DNA from: HGM04593 sp045661205
Lineage (GTDB): Bacteria > Bacteroidota > Bacteroidia > Bacteroidales > Bacteroidaceae
DNA length: 64,000 nt
Direction of reading: 5' to 3'
Assembly (NCBI GenBank): GCA_045661205.1
Contig: JAZRFE010000032.1
Span: forward strand, 12,316 to 76,315
In this document: piece after piece, positions 34,261-42,590 of the stretch
How positions within the stretch are numbered: position 1 is the stretch's first letter
How the letters are laid out: each line of letters begins with the position of its first letter
The notes under the pieces: generated by a model
What the model was told of the DNA's origin: nothing
The model's input: the letters and a program-made list of their open reading frames with translations, nothing else
Database searches by the model: none
Program-made: the position numbers and the translations under genes

Positions 34261-35451
34261 TTACTTTTCAATCAACCTCTGCAAGTTATCCATAAAAGTC
34301 TTTAAAATAACATCCTTATTGAAACGAGTCTCCATAAGTCTCTTTGCAGACTCCTTCACTTGCACGGAATTTTTCTTTGCAAAATCGATGCAAGCATGGA
34401 AACCATTAGCAATATCATCGATGTCGCCGGGAGCAGAACAAACGCCCAAATTATTCTCTTCGATAATCTCCTTACCACTACCACCCAATATACCGAAAAT
34501 AGTTTTACCAGCATTAAGATACGATTGAATCTTGAAAGGCTCGGTCTTCATTATACCATCATTATCAATCAAAGGGAGCACCAAGGCATCACTCTGCGTT
34601 AAAATGCCATTCATCTGATTATAAGGATAGCTGCCATGCAAAACCACGTTCTTGATATTACGTTCCTTAATCAATTTCTCCAAGTGAGAGATATATGAAC
34701 CATTACCGACAATATTCAACACAGCACCTTCAATGTCAGCCCTCTCAAAACCAAGAATGGTATTATGAAGATTCTGATACCTCGATATATTTCCAGTAAA
34801 CGTAAAGTTAAACATCGAATTGTCCAACTTCAGTTCGCTCTCCACATCCTCTACGGGCTTCAGCCAGTTAGGCGTGTAGACACACTCTTCATTGGTATAT
34901 TTGTTTATTGTACCCGCGAACCTCTTCGAAGAGATAAAAATTTTGTCACACCTCTCGTAAATCCTCTTAATAAGACTATTTACAAAAAACTTAGTGGCAA
35001 AATTCTTGGGAATACCGTACGTATATATCGCATCGGGCCAAATATCAAGAGTCCATATAGCCACCGGAACACCAAATTTCTTTTTGGCAGCCAAAGCAGG
35101 CAAAGCAACCGTCAAAGGTCCCGTCTGCGACACAAATATACAATCGAAATCGGCACCAATCTTTTTGATAATCTTCTTTCCACCATTCACGAAACTCTTA
35201 TAGTTCAACAACTTCTTGGCTATACTATCTTTGTAACCCTCGACAAAAGGATAGCGATGAATTTTTATACCATCCCAATCCTCTATCGAATACCCCTCAT
35301 TCTTATAATTCTCATACACATAGCCATAAGGATACGACGGGTACTGTGTCAGCACCTCCACCGCATGTCCCATGTTATACCATTCACGTGCAAGGTCATT
35401 AATTATAAAATTCTCGGGGTAGAAAACCTCGGAAACAATCAAAATCTTCAT
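34261..35451 (-). CDS. wbuB: GT4 glycosyltransferase, WbuB-like (probable L-FucNAc transferase)
   Basis: A 396-residue GT-B fold glycosyltransferase. Its start SEVFYPENFIINDLA and the C-terminal PFKIQSYLNAGKTIFG region match WbuB-type enzymes. It directly follows the FnlABC and WbuC genes, the same set as in E. coli O26-type clusters, where WbuB transfers L-FucNAc onto an undecaprenyl-PP-GlcNAc acceptor. Substrate is thus inference from neighbours. The start at 35451 (MKILIVSE) is preferred over one four codons earlier. Confidence 0.85.
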   Translation of the reverse strand: MKILIVSEVFYPENFIINDLAREWYNMGHAVEVLTQYPSYPYGYVYENYKNEGYSIEDWDGIKIHRYPFVEGYKDSIAKKLLNYKSFVNGGKKIIKKIGADFDCIFVSQTGPLTVALPALAAKKKFGVPVAIWTLDIWPDAIYTYGIPKNFATKFFVNSLIKRIYERCDKIFISSKRFAGTINKYTNEECVYTPNWLKPVEDVESELKLDNSMFNFTFTGNISRYQNLHNTILGFERADIEGAVLNIVGNGSYISHLEKLIKERNIKNVVLHGSYPYNQMNGILTQSDALVLPLIDNDGIMKTEPFKIQSYLNAGKTIFGILGGSGKEIIEENNLGVCSAPGDIDDIANGFHACIDFAKKNSVQVKESAKRLMETRFNKDVILKTFMDNLQRLIEK

Positions 35452-35491
35452 GCCGATTCTCAATTAAGCAAAAACTCTACAAGGAATAAAT

Positions 35492-36676
35492 TTATTCTTT
35501 TCTCCAAACCATCTTGTTCACCACACCTGTGTAGCTCTGAATAAGCTTCACAATCTTTGTCGAAACAATCTCGTCGGTGTAGTTGGGAACAGGCAGACCA
35601 TGGTCGCCATTGTTATTCATCTCGACAGCAGTATCAACAGCCTGCAACAAAGACTTCTCGTCAATGCCGGCAAGGAAGAACACACCCTTGTCGAGAGCCT
35701 CGGGACGCTCGGTCGATGTACGTATGCACACAGCAGGGAAAGGCTTGCCAATAGAGGTAAAGAAAGAGCTCTCCTCGGGCAATGTACCGCTATCCGACAC
35801 CACAGCAAAAGCATTCATCTGCAAGCAATTGTAGTCGTGGAAACCAAGAGGTTCCTGGCGCATCACGCGCTTGTCGAGCACAAAACCGCTCGCGTCAAGA
35901 CGGTTGCGACTGCGCGGGTGACAACTGTACAGGATGGGCATATCATACTTCTCGGCCATCTTATTAATCGCTGTGAAGAGCGATACAAAGTTCTTCTCGG
36001 TATCGATGTTCTCCTCGCGGTGAGCACTCAAAAGAATATATTTACCCTTCTCCAATCCCAGACGCGCATGCACATCGCTAGCCTCTATCTCGGCAAGATT
36101 CTCGTGCAACACCTCGGCCATGGGCGAACCCGAAACATATGTACGCTGCGGAGCCACGCTGCTCGCATTAAGATAACGACGCGCATGCTCACTGTAACAA
36201 ATGTTCACATCGGAGATGATATCCACGATACGACGGTTGGTTTCTTCGGGCAGACACTCATCCCAGCAACGGTTACCCGCCTCCATGTGGAAGATAGGAA
36301 TGTGCAGACGCTTAGCACCAATCACCGACAAACAGCTATTGGTATCACCCAACACCAACACAGCATCAGGCTTAGTCTGAACCATCAGCTTGTACGAAGC
36401 ATTGAGAATGTTACCCATTGTTGCACCCAAGTCATCGCCCACTGCATCCATATACACTTCGGGGTCTTTAAGTTTCAAATCCTTAAAAAACACTCCGTTA
36501 AGGTTGTAATCGTAGTTCTGGCCTGTGTGAGCAAGAATACAATCGAAGTACTTGCGGCACTTGTTTATCACAGCCGCCAAGCGGATAATTTCGGGGCGAG
36601 TACCCACAATTATCAACAATTTCAGTTTACCGTTGTCCTGAAATTTAATATCTGAATAATCTGTTCTAATTTCCAT
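35492..36676 (-). CDS. fnlC: UDP-FucNAc-forming 2-epimerase
   Basis: A 394-residue enzyme of the non-hydrolysing UDP-GlcNAc 2-epimerase (WecB) superfamily. LIIVGTRPEIIRLA, HTGQNYDYNLNGVFF and MEAGNRCWDECLPEETNRR are visible; the last is typical of the FnlC/WbjD/CapG branch, which makes UDP-L-FucNAc from UDP-L-PneNAc. Neighbours fnlB and fnlA confirm the assignment. ATG at 36676 is chosen over 36709. Confidence 0.92.
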   Translation of the reverse strand: MEIRTDYSDIKFQDNGKLKLLIIVGTRPEIIRLAAVINKCRKYFDCILAHTGQNYDYNLNGVFFKDLKLKDPEVYMDAVGDDLGATMGNILNASYKLMVQTKPDAVLVLGDTNSCLSVIGAKRLHIPIFHMEAGNRCWDECLPEETNRRIVDIISDVNICYSEHARRYLNASSVAPQRTYVSGSPMAEVLHENLAEIEASDVHARLGLEKGKYILLSAHREENIDTEKNFVSLFTAINKMAEKYDMPILYSCHPRSRNRLDASGFVLDKRVMRQEPLGFHDYNCLQMNAFAVVSDSGTLPEESSFFTSIGKPFPAVCIRTSTERPEALDKGVFFLAGIDEKSLLQAVDTAVEMNNNGDHGLPVPNYTDEIVSTKIVKLIQSYTGVVNKMVWRKE

Positions 36677-36711
36677 GTTTTTATTTTTTAACTGTTGGCC
36701 AATAGCCAATT

Positions 36712-37866
36712 TTACAACTTCACCGGCTCAAAATAAGTATCAGGGCGGTTAGGATCGAAATTCTCATTACACCAAATGAAAGTAACAAGTTCCTCGGTAT
36801 CTGACAAATTAATAATATTATGAGAATAACCGGGTATAGTCTCCACCACTTGAATATTATCGCCACTCACCTCAAATTCAAAAACCTCGTCGCTGCCATG
36901 TCTGCGTTGCTGAATGAGACCACGACCATGAACAACAACAAATTTCTCAATCTTCGAGTGATGCCAATGCTCACCCTTAGTGATGCCAGGTTTGGAAATA
37001 TTCACAGCAAACTGTCCGTTATGTTCTGAACGAATAAGCTCGGTGTAACTACCACGCGCATCAACATTCATCTTCACAGGATAGATAAACTTCTCGGCAG
37101 GCAGATAACTGATGTAAGTAGAATAAAGTGCCTTCTCAAAAGCATTTGTCGACGAAGGTACGGCAAGCGTCTGAGGCATTGCCTTGAACTTGTTAAGCAG
37201 TTCAACAATCTCGCCAAGCTTCACAGAGTGCACAACAGGGACATAGCAATACTTTCCGTCGCGGTGCTCCTCGCCCGCAAGCGCAGCAATCAGTTCATCC
37301 ACCACATCATCGATATAACAGAGACGCATCTGCACATTAGGGTCATTCACCTGTATGGGCAAGTCATGCGCAATATTGTTACAGAAAGTAGCTACCGCAC
37401 TGTTGTAGTTGGGACGACACCACTTACCGAAAAGATTGGGATAACGATAAACAAGCACCTTGGCACCCGTCTCGGCAGCATAGTCGAACATCAACTGCTC
37501 TCCAGCACGCTTGCTCTCACCATAAGGATTGTCAAGCTCGGCCTGAATGGAAGAACTAATCATCACAGGACAGTTGTTGCCATACTTTTTCAAAGTATCG
37601 AGCAAGGTAGACGCAAAGCCGAAGTTACCCTCCATGAACTCCTTAGGATCCTGCGGGCGGTTCACACCTGCAAGGTTGAACACAAAATCGGCATTCTTGC
37701 AATACACATCAAGCTCGGCGGGGTCGCTGTCCACGTCATACTCGAACACCTGCAACTCCTCGCCGGCAATTTTGTACCATTTAGCCTTACCATCATTTAT
37801 ATTGTGCAACTGAGACACAAGGTTCTTACCCACGAACCCCTTTGCACCTGTCACTAATATCTTCAT
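36712..37866 (-). CDS. fnlB: Bifunctional UDP-FucNAc pathway enzyme (reductase + cupin epimerase)
   Basis: A 384-residue CapF/WbjC-type protein. The N-terminal SDR domain has VTGAKGFVGKNL, and the C-terminal cupin (from about residue 245) has GEHWHHSKIEKFVVVHGRG with metal-binding His residues. The cupin half epimerises C3 and the SDR half reduces C4 of the keto sugar formed by FnlA. The length and two-domain order match the family. Confidence 0.93.
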   Translation of the reverse strand: MKILVTGAKGFVGKNLVSQLHNINDGKAKWYKIAGEELQVFEYDVDSDPAELDVYCKNADFVFNLAGVNRPQDPKEFMEGNFGFASTLLDTLKKYGNNCPVMISSSIQAELDNPYGESKRAGEQLMFDYAAETGAKVLVYRYPNLFGKWCRPNYNSAVATFCNNIAHDLPIQVNDPNVQMRLCYIDDVVDELIAALAGEEHRDGKYCYVPVVHSVKLGEIVELLNKFKAMPQTLAVPSSTNAFEKALYSTYISYLPAEKFIYPVKMNVDARGSYTELIRSEHNGQFAVNISKPGITKGEHWHHSKIEKFVVVHGRGLIQQRRHGSDEVFEFEVSGDNIQVVETIPGYSHNIINLSDTEELVTFIWCNENFDPNRPDTYFEPVKL

Positions 37867-37922
37867 AAAAAGTATTTTTGATATTAAACCGATTAAATAG
37901 CAAAAAAGAGGATGCAGACAGC

Positions 37923-38318
37923 CTAACGACTGAAAATATCCTCCTCACGCAAAGGGGCAAAAGCACCATCCTTCGCCTCAAAAATCACAGTTCCCGACTC
38001 AAGCGCCTCAATGCTGTGCCACTGTCCGGCAGGAATCTGCAACACAGGGCAGTCACCACCCACCTCCATCAGAATCTCTTGAGCAACATTGCCACACTCG
38101 TCGAAAAGAATCTCCTTCACCTTTCCGCGCACAATGATGACCGTCTCGGCTGTTGAGCAATGACGATGGATAGGAACAACCGTTCCCGGCTCCAACGCAT
38201 TGAGCATACGCTGCGAAGTATCGTCCGGCGACGTGCGCAGGTCGAGATTCATTCTCAATCGCTCACAAGCCTTAGCCTTAGCCGTCAAGTCATCCAAAAT
38301 CTCACTGTTTATAATCAT
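37923..38318 (-). CDS. wbuC: WbuC-family cupin protein
   Basis: A 131-residue small cupin. CERLRMNLDLRTSPDD precedes the cupin part with PIHRHCSTAETVIIVRGK (metal-ligand His). WbuC accompanies fnlABC-wbuB in many polysaccharide clusters; its catalytic role is not settled to my knowledge. It lies 56 nt ahead of fnlB and 83 nt after fnlA, with a small hairpin in the latter gap (38355-38377). Confidence 0.87.
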   Translation of the reverse strand: MIINSEILDDLTAKAKACERLRMNLDLRTSPDDTSQRMLNALEPGTVVPIHRHCSTAETVIIVRGKVKEILFDECGNVAQEILMEVGGDCPVLQIPAGQWHSIEALESGTVIFEAKDGAFAPLREEDIFSR

Positions 38319-38401
38319 AAATCACGCCAGGTTCTAAATTAACAATAAAACACACATACCTCTTTGAAAGAGATATGCATGTTTATAAATTACACAGTCC
38401 G

Positions 38402-39475
38402 TTACTCGCTACGTATCTCCTTAGCCTTGGAACGGGGCTGCAATCCCAAGTCCTCGCGAATGAAACGGAGCTTCAGCAACAACTCCTTCATACCCTCTAC
38501 ATCCAAGCGACGAGTATTGTGGCTGTGGTAATCCTCGATTTTTGAAATCTCTTCGCTACCATCAGTAAAGAACTTATCATAGTTAAGGTCGCGAGTGTCG
38601 CAAGGAATACGATAATAGTCACCCATATCAATCGCCTTGGCCATCTCCTCACGTGTAACAAGAGTCTCATAAAGTTTCTCGCCATGACGTGTACCGATAA
38701 CCTTCACCTCGGTCTCGCCATATTTGGGATTAACCTGAGCATAAGTCTGCTTGAGAGCCTCGGCAAGAGTAACAAGAGTAGCGGCAGGAGCCTTCTGAAC
38801 GAAAAGGTCACCATTCTCGCCATGAGTAAAGGCATAAATCACCAAATCCACAGCATCGTCGAGAGTCATCATGAAACGTGTCATGTTAGGGTCGGTGATA
38901 GTAATAGGCTTGCCCTGCTCCATCTGCTCCACCCAAAGAGGAATCACAGAACCGCGGCTCGCCATCACATTACCGTAACGAGTACAGCAGATAGTAGTCT
39001 TGGCATTCTGACCAAGCTCACGACCTTTAGCAGTAGCAACCTTCTCCATCAAAGCCTTTGAGATACCCATAGCATTGATAGGATAAGCAGCCTTGTCGGT
39101 AGAGAGAACAACAACATTCTTCACGCCATGCTCAATAGCCGAAAGAAGCACATTATGAGTACCAATGACATTAGTCATGGTAGCCTCCATGGGGAAGAAC
39201 TCACACGAGGGCACCTGCTTCAACGCAGCAGCAGCAAACACATAATCCACGCCACGCATAGCAACATCCACCGATTCGCGGTTGCGCACATTACCAATAT
39301 AGAATTTCACCTTGGGATTCTGCAACGCATGACGCATATCGTCTTGCTTCTTCTCGTCACGACTGAAAATACGAATCTCCTTAATATCGCTGTCGAGAAA
39401 ACGACGCAACACAGCATTACCGAAAGAACCGGTACCGCCTGTAATCAACAGGACTTTGTCTTTAAATATTGACAT
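38402..39475 (-). CDS. fnlA: UDP-GlcNAc 4,6-dehydratase / 5-epimerase
   Basis: A 357-residue SDR enzyme of the CapE/WbjB/FnlA type. LITGGTGSFGNAVLRRF binds NAD(P); the active site uses GISKALMEK, the Tyr-to-Met form of the YxxxK motif typical of this inverting dehydratase group. It starts the UDP-L-FucNAc pathway from UDP-GlcNAc. First gene of the FucNAc module. Confidence 0.94.
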   Translation of the reverse strand: MSIFKDKVLLITGGTGSFGNAVLRRFLDSDIKEIRIFSRDEKKQDDMRHALQNPKVKFYIGNVRNRESVDVAMRGVDYVFAAAALKQVPSCEFFPMEATMTNVIGTHNVLLSAIEHGVKNVVVLSTDKAAYPINAMGISKALMEKVATAKGRELGQNAKTTICCTRYGNVMASRGSVIPLWVEQMEQGKPITITDPNMTRFMMTLDDAVDLVIYAFTHGENGDLFVQKAPAATLVTLAEALKQTYAQVNPKYGETEVKVIGTRHGEKLYETLVTREEMAKAIDMGDYYRIPCDTRDLNYDKFFTDGSEEISKIEDYHSHNTRRLDVEGMKELLLKLRFIREDLGLQPRSKAKEIRSE

Positions 39476-39748
39476 AATTAACTAATATTAAGTTCGTTAG
39501 CAAAGTTGGTGTATGTCGTCAGGCACATAGCCACAGGCTAAAAACACATCCCACATAACCTAAATTCGTAAATTTAGGTCAAATATAACAACAAATACGC
39601 AAAAAATAAAGCATTAACTTAATATTTTTTACGAAAGGCATATAAGGCGGTCAGCGTAAACTCAGCCGACAACGACAAAGCATCAACAAAAACACAATAA
39701 TATATGCATGCCATATAAACAGCATGCATATATAACACACTATGCAGA
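39476..39748. other. Intergenic region ahead of fnlA
   Basis: No gene is supported in these 273 bp. On the minus strand CAACTTTG (39501-39508) is a one-mismatch -7 box, 26 nt before fnlA, so the FucNAc module may have its own promoter. A small hairpin TAGCC/GGCTA is at 39528-39540. Confidence 0.4.
39701..39732 (-). terminator. Probable terminator after the acidic small protein gene
   Basis: TATATGCATGC (39701-39711) and GCATGCATATA (39722-39732) form an 11-bp perfect stem with a 10-nt loop. The minus-strand tail is only moderately T-rich (TTATTGTGTTTTT). It is 17 nt after the stop at 39749. Confidence 0.5.
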
Positions 39749-39952
39749 CTACTCTTCGCCGTAAGAACCCTGCGATTCGGCAGCATTTTTAGCCTCTTCG
39801 CCATCCTCATCTTCAAGGAACTCAATATAATCTGCTGAGTCCACATCAAGCAAATGAGCCAACGCCTCTGCATACAAAATTTCGGCATCTGACATCTTGT
39901 CAAACTCCTCATCAAAATCTTTGAGAATCTCGTCTACTTCATCCTTTGACAT
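39749..39952 (-). CDS. Small, very acidic protein of unknown function
   Basis: A 67-residue protein starting MSKDEVDEILKDF, with about one third Asp and Glu and almost no basic residues. It is predicted helical in the first 45 residues, with a disordered tail. No family recognised. It lies downstream of the sigma factor gene on the same strand, with an exact -7 box (TACTTTTG, 40033-40040) about 80 nt before its ATG and a hairpin after its stop, which supports a real transcript. A partner of the sigma factor or of polymerase is speculation. Confidence 0.6.
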   Translation of the reverse strand: MSKDEVDEILKDFDEEFDKMSDAEILYAEALAHLLDVDSADYIEFLEDEDGEEAKNAAESQGSYGEE

Positions 39953-40032
39953 AATATTGATAGTTTTAAATGTTCATAACACTAATATACTACATATTCA
40001 CGCCGAAAGCAAGCTATTGCGTGATTTTTCCT

Positions 40033-40040
40033 CAAAAGTA
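40033..40040 (-). promoter_or_regulatory. -7 box before the acidic small protein gene
   Basis: Minus strand TACTTTTG fits TAnnTTTG. No TTTG is seen at the normal -33 distance (the nearest CAAA on plus is 14 nt away). Confidence 0.35.
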
Positions 40041-40114
40041 TAGATTTTTTAACACAAATAGGCTATTTTAAGCATAAAATTGCAAAAAAGCACCACATCT
40101 TTTGCATTAATCAA

Positions 40115-40156
40115 CTTCTCCCGCCTTAACACACATTATAGTTAAAGCGGGAGAAG
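40115..40156 (-). terminator. Hairpin after the sigma factor gene
   Basis: CTTCTCCCGCCTTAAC (40115-40130) pairs with GTTAAAGCGGGAGAAG (40141-40156) with one C-A mismatch and a 10-nt loop. No strong T run follows on the minus strand, so termination strength is uncertain. It lies 31 nt after the stop. Confidence 0.5.
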
Positions 40157-40187
40157 ATTCAGCCATTTTTCGGCTAAAATTCACGAG

Positions 40188-40679
40188 CTACAACATGAAA
40201 CGTAAACGCAAAATTGCTCTAATCTTATTGATTCGGCTCTTCACCGTACCAACAGGAATATTCAGTTTAACAGCAATTTCCTCGTACTTATAACCCTTGA
40301 TAAACAAATCCAACGGTTCGCGCAAACACATAGGTGAAGAATCAATAACATGCAACACCTCATAAACATCAATAGAGGTTTCGCTTACGGGAATGTCGAA
40401 AACCGATTCATCGGAGACATACACACAGCGCGAATTACTCTTCTTGATATTTACATGAATGTTATGCATAATCATAGACACCCATCCTTTGAAGTTCACA
40501 TCGCGCACATACGTTTTTGAACTACATAGCACCTTAAGCGATACCTCCTGCACTAAATCGTTGGCATACTGTTCATCATTGGTTAAAAGCATGGCAAAGC
40601 GTTTCAACATAGGTAACAACTCCACCAATTTGCGCTCAATTTCACATGGCAGCAAGCATGTCTGTGTGTCAAAATCCAT
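40188..40679 (-). CDS. Sigma-70 family (ECF-like) RNA polymerase sigma factor
   Basis: A 163-residue two-domain sigma factor. Region 2 spans about residues 15-85 (NDEQYANDLVQEVSLKVL, FKGWVSMIMHNIHVN), and region 4 about 105-160 with the helix-turn-helix YKYEEIAVKLNIPVGTVKSR. No anti-sigma gene with a membrane segment is adjacent. It sits inside the polysaccharide locus, between the acetyltransferase and the acidic small protein. The leader carries a GGTGCA inverted repeat. ATG at 40679 (MDFDTQTC) is preferred over 40724. Confidence 0.9.
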   Translation of the reverse strand: MDFDTQTCLLPCEIERKLVELLPMLKRFAMLLTNDEQYANDLVQEVSLKVLCSSKTYVRDVNFKGWVSMIMHNIHVNIKKSNSRCVYVSDESVFDIPVSETSIDVYEVLHVIDSSPMCLREPLDLFIKGYKYEEIAVKLNIPVGTVKSRINKIRAILRLRFML

Positions 40680-40709
40680 AATATTAAATTTTGATAGGTT
40701 AATAAATGT

Positions 40710-40725
40710 GGTGCATCTTTGCACC
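40710..40725. repeat. Inverted repeat in the sigma factor leader
   Basis: GGTGCA (40710-40715) and TGCACC (40720-40725) flank a 4-nt spacer, 31 nt upstream of the ATG. A further half site GTGCACC is at 40749-40755. Either an RNA hairpin or an operator. Confidence 0.4.
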
Positions 40726-40806
40726 GTTTACATCCCTATAACAAACAAGTGCACCATTTTGTTCACAGAAAATGAACTTTTTTTTAAAAAAAATCGTTTT
40801 TTTTAC

Positions 40807-41409
40807 TTAAAAGCCATATTTCGCATATATTTCCTCCAATTTTTCGCGTGTAAAGCGCTCTTCTTCGGGATAAAGTTTTGATTCATGCTCAAGAATTTCG
40901 TCAATCGTCCAAATCCTTTTAATGGGTTTACATGGAACACCACCGCAGACACAATATGGAGGCATGCTCTTGCTAACCACAGCACCTGCAGCAATGGTAC
41001 TTCCACGACCAATGGTTACACCAGCAAGAAGAGTTACATTGCAGCCAATCCAACAATCCTCTTCAATTACTACGTCATGGTCATAACCTTTAGGTTTAAT
41101 ATCTTCTGTTACATCAGTTATAAACATTCCCAAAATGCGGGCATGATTACCTGTGTGTACAGTCAATCCTTCAGCTAAAGCACAATTCTTTTTAACTATA
41201 AACTTAGCATTGTATGCAGATATATAAGAATCAGCTGCTAAACAGGTATTTTCATATAGATATACATTATTCTTACGATTAATCCATAGTGGCGGAATAA
41301 GCACAACATTTTTAGCAATGTAGCCAAATCCGCTTTTATTACACGAGAAATATCTTTTTATAAAAAAATAAATTCCACGTATTATTCTATTATTTTTTAT
41401 ATAGCTCAT
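40807..41409 (-). CDS. Hexapeptide-repeat O-acetyltransferase
   Basis: A 200-residue left-handed beta-helix acyltransferase of the WbbJ/maltose-acetyltransferase group. IEEDCWIGCNVTLLAGVTIG and GSTIAAGAVVSKSMPPYCVCGGVPCKPIK form the coils; the catalytic His is probably in TVHTGNHARI. It probably acetylates a sugar of the polymer. It lies 1 nt after the upstream GT4 gene and has the AT-rich composition of the serotype-specific part. Confidence 0.88.
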   Translation of the reverse strand: MSYIKNNRIIRGIYFFIKRYFSCNKSGFGYIAKNVVLIPPLWINRKNNVYLYENTCLAADSYISAYNAKFIVKKNCALAEGLTVHTGNHARILGMFITDVTEDIKPKGYDHDVVIEEDCWIGCNVTLLAGVTIGRGSTIAAGAVVSKSMPPYCVCGGVPCKPIKRIWTIDEILEHESKLYPEEERFTREKLEEIYAKYGF

Positions 41410-41410
41410 A

Positions 41411-42520
41411 TCATTTCATTGTTTTTTTCCAAATAGCAACTATTTGTGTCCAAACCGCATCTATATTATATCGTTCATTTACTCTCTGTACGACATTCTT
41501 GCGACACTCAGTTTTCAACTGTTCATCATTCAACATCGCCTCAATACCTTCCTTTAATGCCTGAGCGTTTTGTGGAGGAACAAGTACACCATACTGCTTT
41601 CCATTCTCTTCCTCTAGCATTTCGGGTATTGCACCTACAGGTGTGGTCACAATAGCACATCCACAAGCCATGCTCTCAATTATTACATTAGGAAAACCCT
41701 CGGTATATGTAGGGAGCACAAAGACATCGCAACTTTTCATTTCTTTTATAACTTGTTCCATTGGCAAATTTCCTGTAAAGCAAACCCATTCGGTGACTTT
41801 TTTCTTATCGGCAATAGCCTGTAATTCATTTTTTACAACCTCTTCGTATTGCCCAACCAATGTTAGTGAAATATCGGGAATACTCGCACAAGCCTCCACC
41901 AATTCAAAAACCCCTTTTGTCTTATATAAATGCCCAACAAAAAGTATTTTACCTTGTACCTGTTCTGCGTTTTTGTTGTCCTCTATTATTTTTGATATCT
42001 GGGGTGATAGAGGGTTAGGTAACTTATCAATATTATTGTATCCGGCGACTGCTAATGTATCGTAAGACATCTTGTCGAGTACAACAACTTTTGTTGCTAA
42101 TTTAAGTACAGTTTTCATTAATCTGTATTCCCAGTTCTTCTGTTCAAAGAGTTGAGGAATTCTTCCGAAATGAAAATGTATGACGGTTTTTATGCCTAAA
42201 CGTTTAAGTTGCCAAAGTATATATATATCTTTTACCAAACTAATAGATGCACTTGATGCAAGATGAACAATATCGTATGAGGTTGCTTTAACCTTGTTTA
42301 TTATTTCTTTTGATATTGCATAATAGTCTTTGACTCCACAATATCCTCTTTTTATGGAACTGGCAACTTCATCCAAATATATACTTCTATCCATCGGACA
42401 AATATCAATTTGTAATTCGGATGACAGGTTGTCCTCGTAATGTTGCGCTATATGATGTGCCCATCTTGAAATTCCACCACCATGGCTAATATCCCATGGT
42501 GTACATAACAATACTCGCAT
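41411..42520 (-). CDS. GT4 glycosyltransferase
   Basis: A 369-residue GT-B glycosyltransferase. The N-terminus CTPWDISHGGGISRWAHHIA and the C-terminal donor site TYTEGFPNVIIESMACG (the E-x7-E of GT4 retaining enzymes) are clear. It acts at the cytoplasmic face on the lipid-linked repeat unit. Donor and acceptor cannot be read from the sequence. Confidence 0.9.
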   Translation of the reverse strand: MRVLLCTPWDISHGGGISRWAHHIAQHYEDNLSSELQIDICPMDRSIYLDEVASSIKRGYCGVKDYYAISKEIINKVKATSYDIVHLASSASISLVKDIYILWQLKRLGIKTVIHFHFGRIPQLFEQKNWEYRLMKTVLKLATKVVVLDKMSYDTLAVAGYNNIDKLPNPLSPQISKIIEDNKNAEQVQGKILFVGHLYKTKGVFELVEACASIPDISLTLVGQYEEVVKNELQAIADKKKVTEWVCFTGNLPMEQVIKEMKSCDVFVLPTYTEGFPNVIIESMACGCAIVTTPVGAIPEMLEEENGKQYGVLVPPQNAQALKEGIEAMLNDEQLKTECRKNVVQRVNERYNIDAVWTQIVAIWKKTMK

Positions 42521-42590
42521 AATATTTCGAATTATAAAAACACTTACTATTCTTAGAAAATAACAATTTACATATTAAGCAAAATAGTTT

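Noticed and set aside
35600..36655. A 351-codon plus-strand frame
   Set aside because: Antisense to fnlC, whose motifs are intact; the frame has no recognisable domain.
39619..39915. A 98-codon minus-strand frame overlapping the acidic small protein
   Set aside because: The alternative frame at 39749-39952 has a better start, a -7 box and a terminator; the 98-codon frame runs through the terminator hairpin and has odd Met/Arg/Cys-rich composition.
40765..40805. T8/A8/T8 tracts considered as a phase-variable homopolymer
   Set aside because: They lie between genes, after the acetyltransferase stop, and are not in a coding frame or within a recognised promoter spacer.
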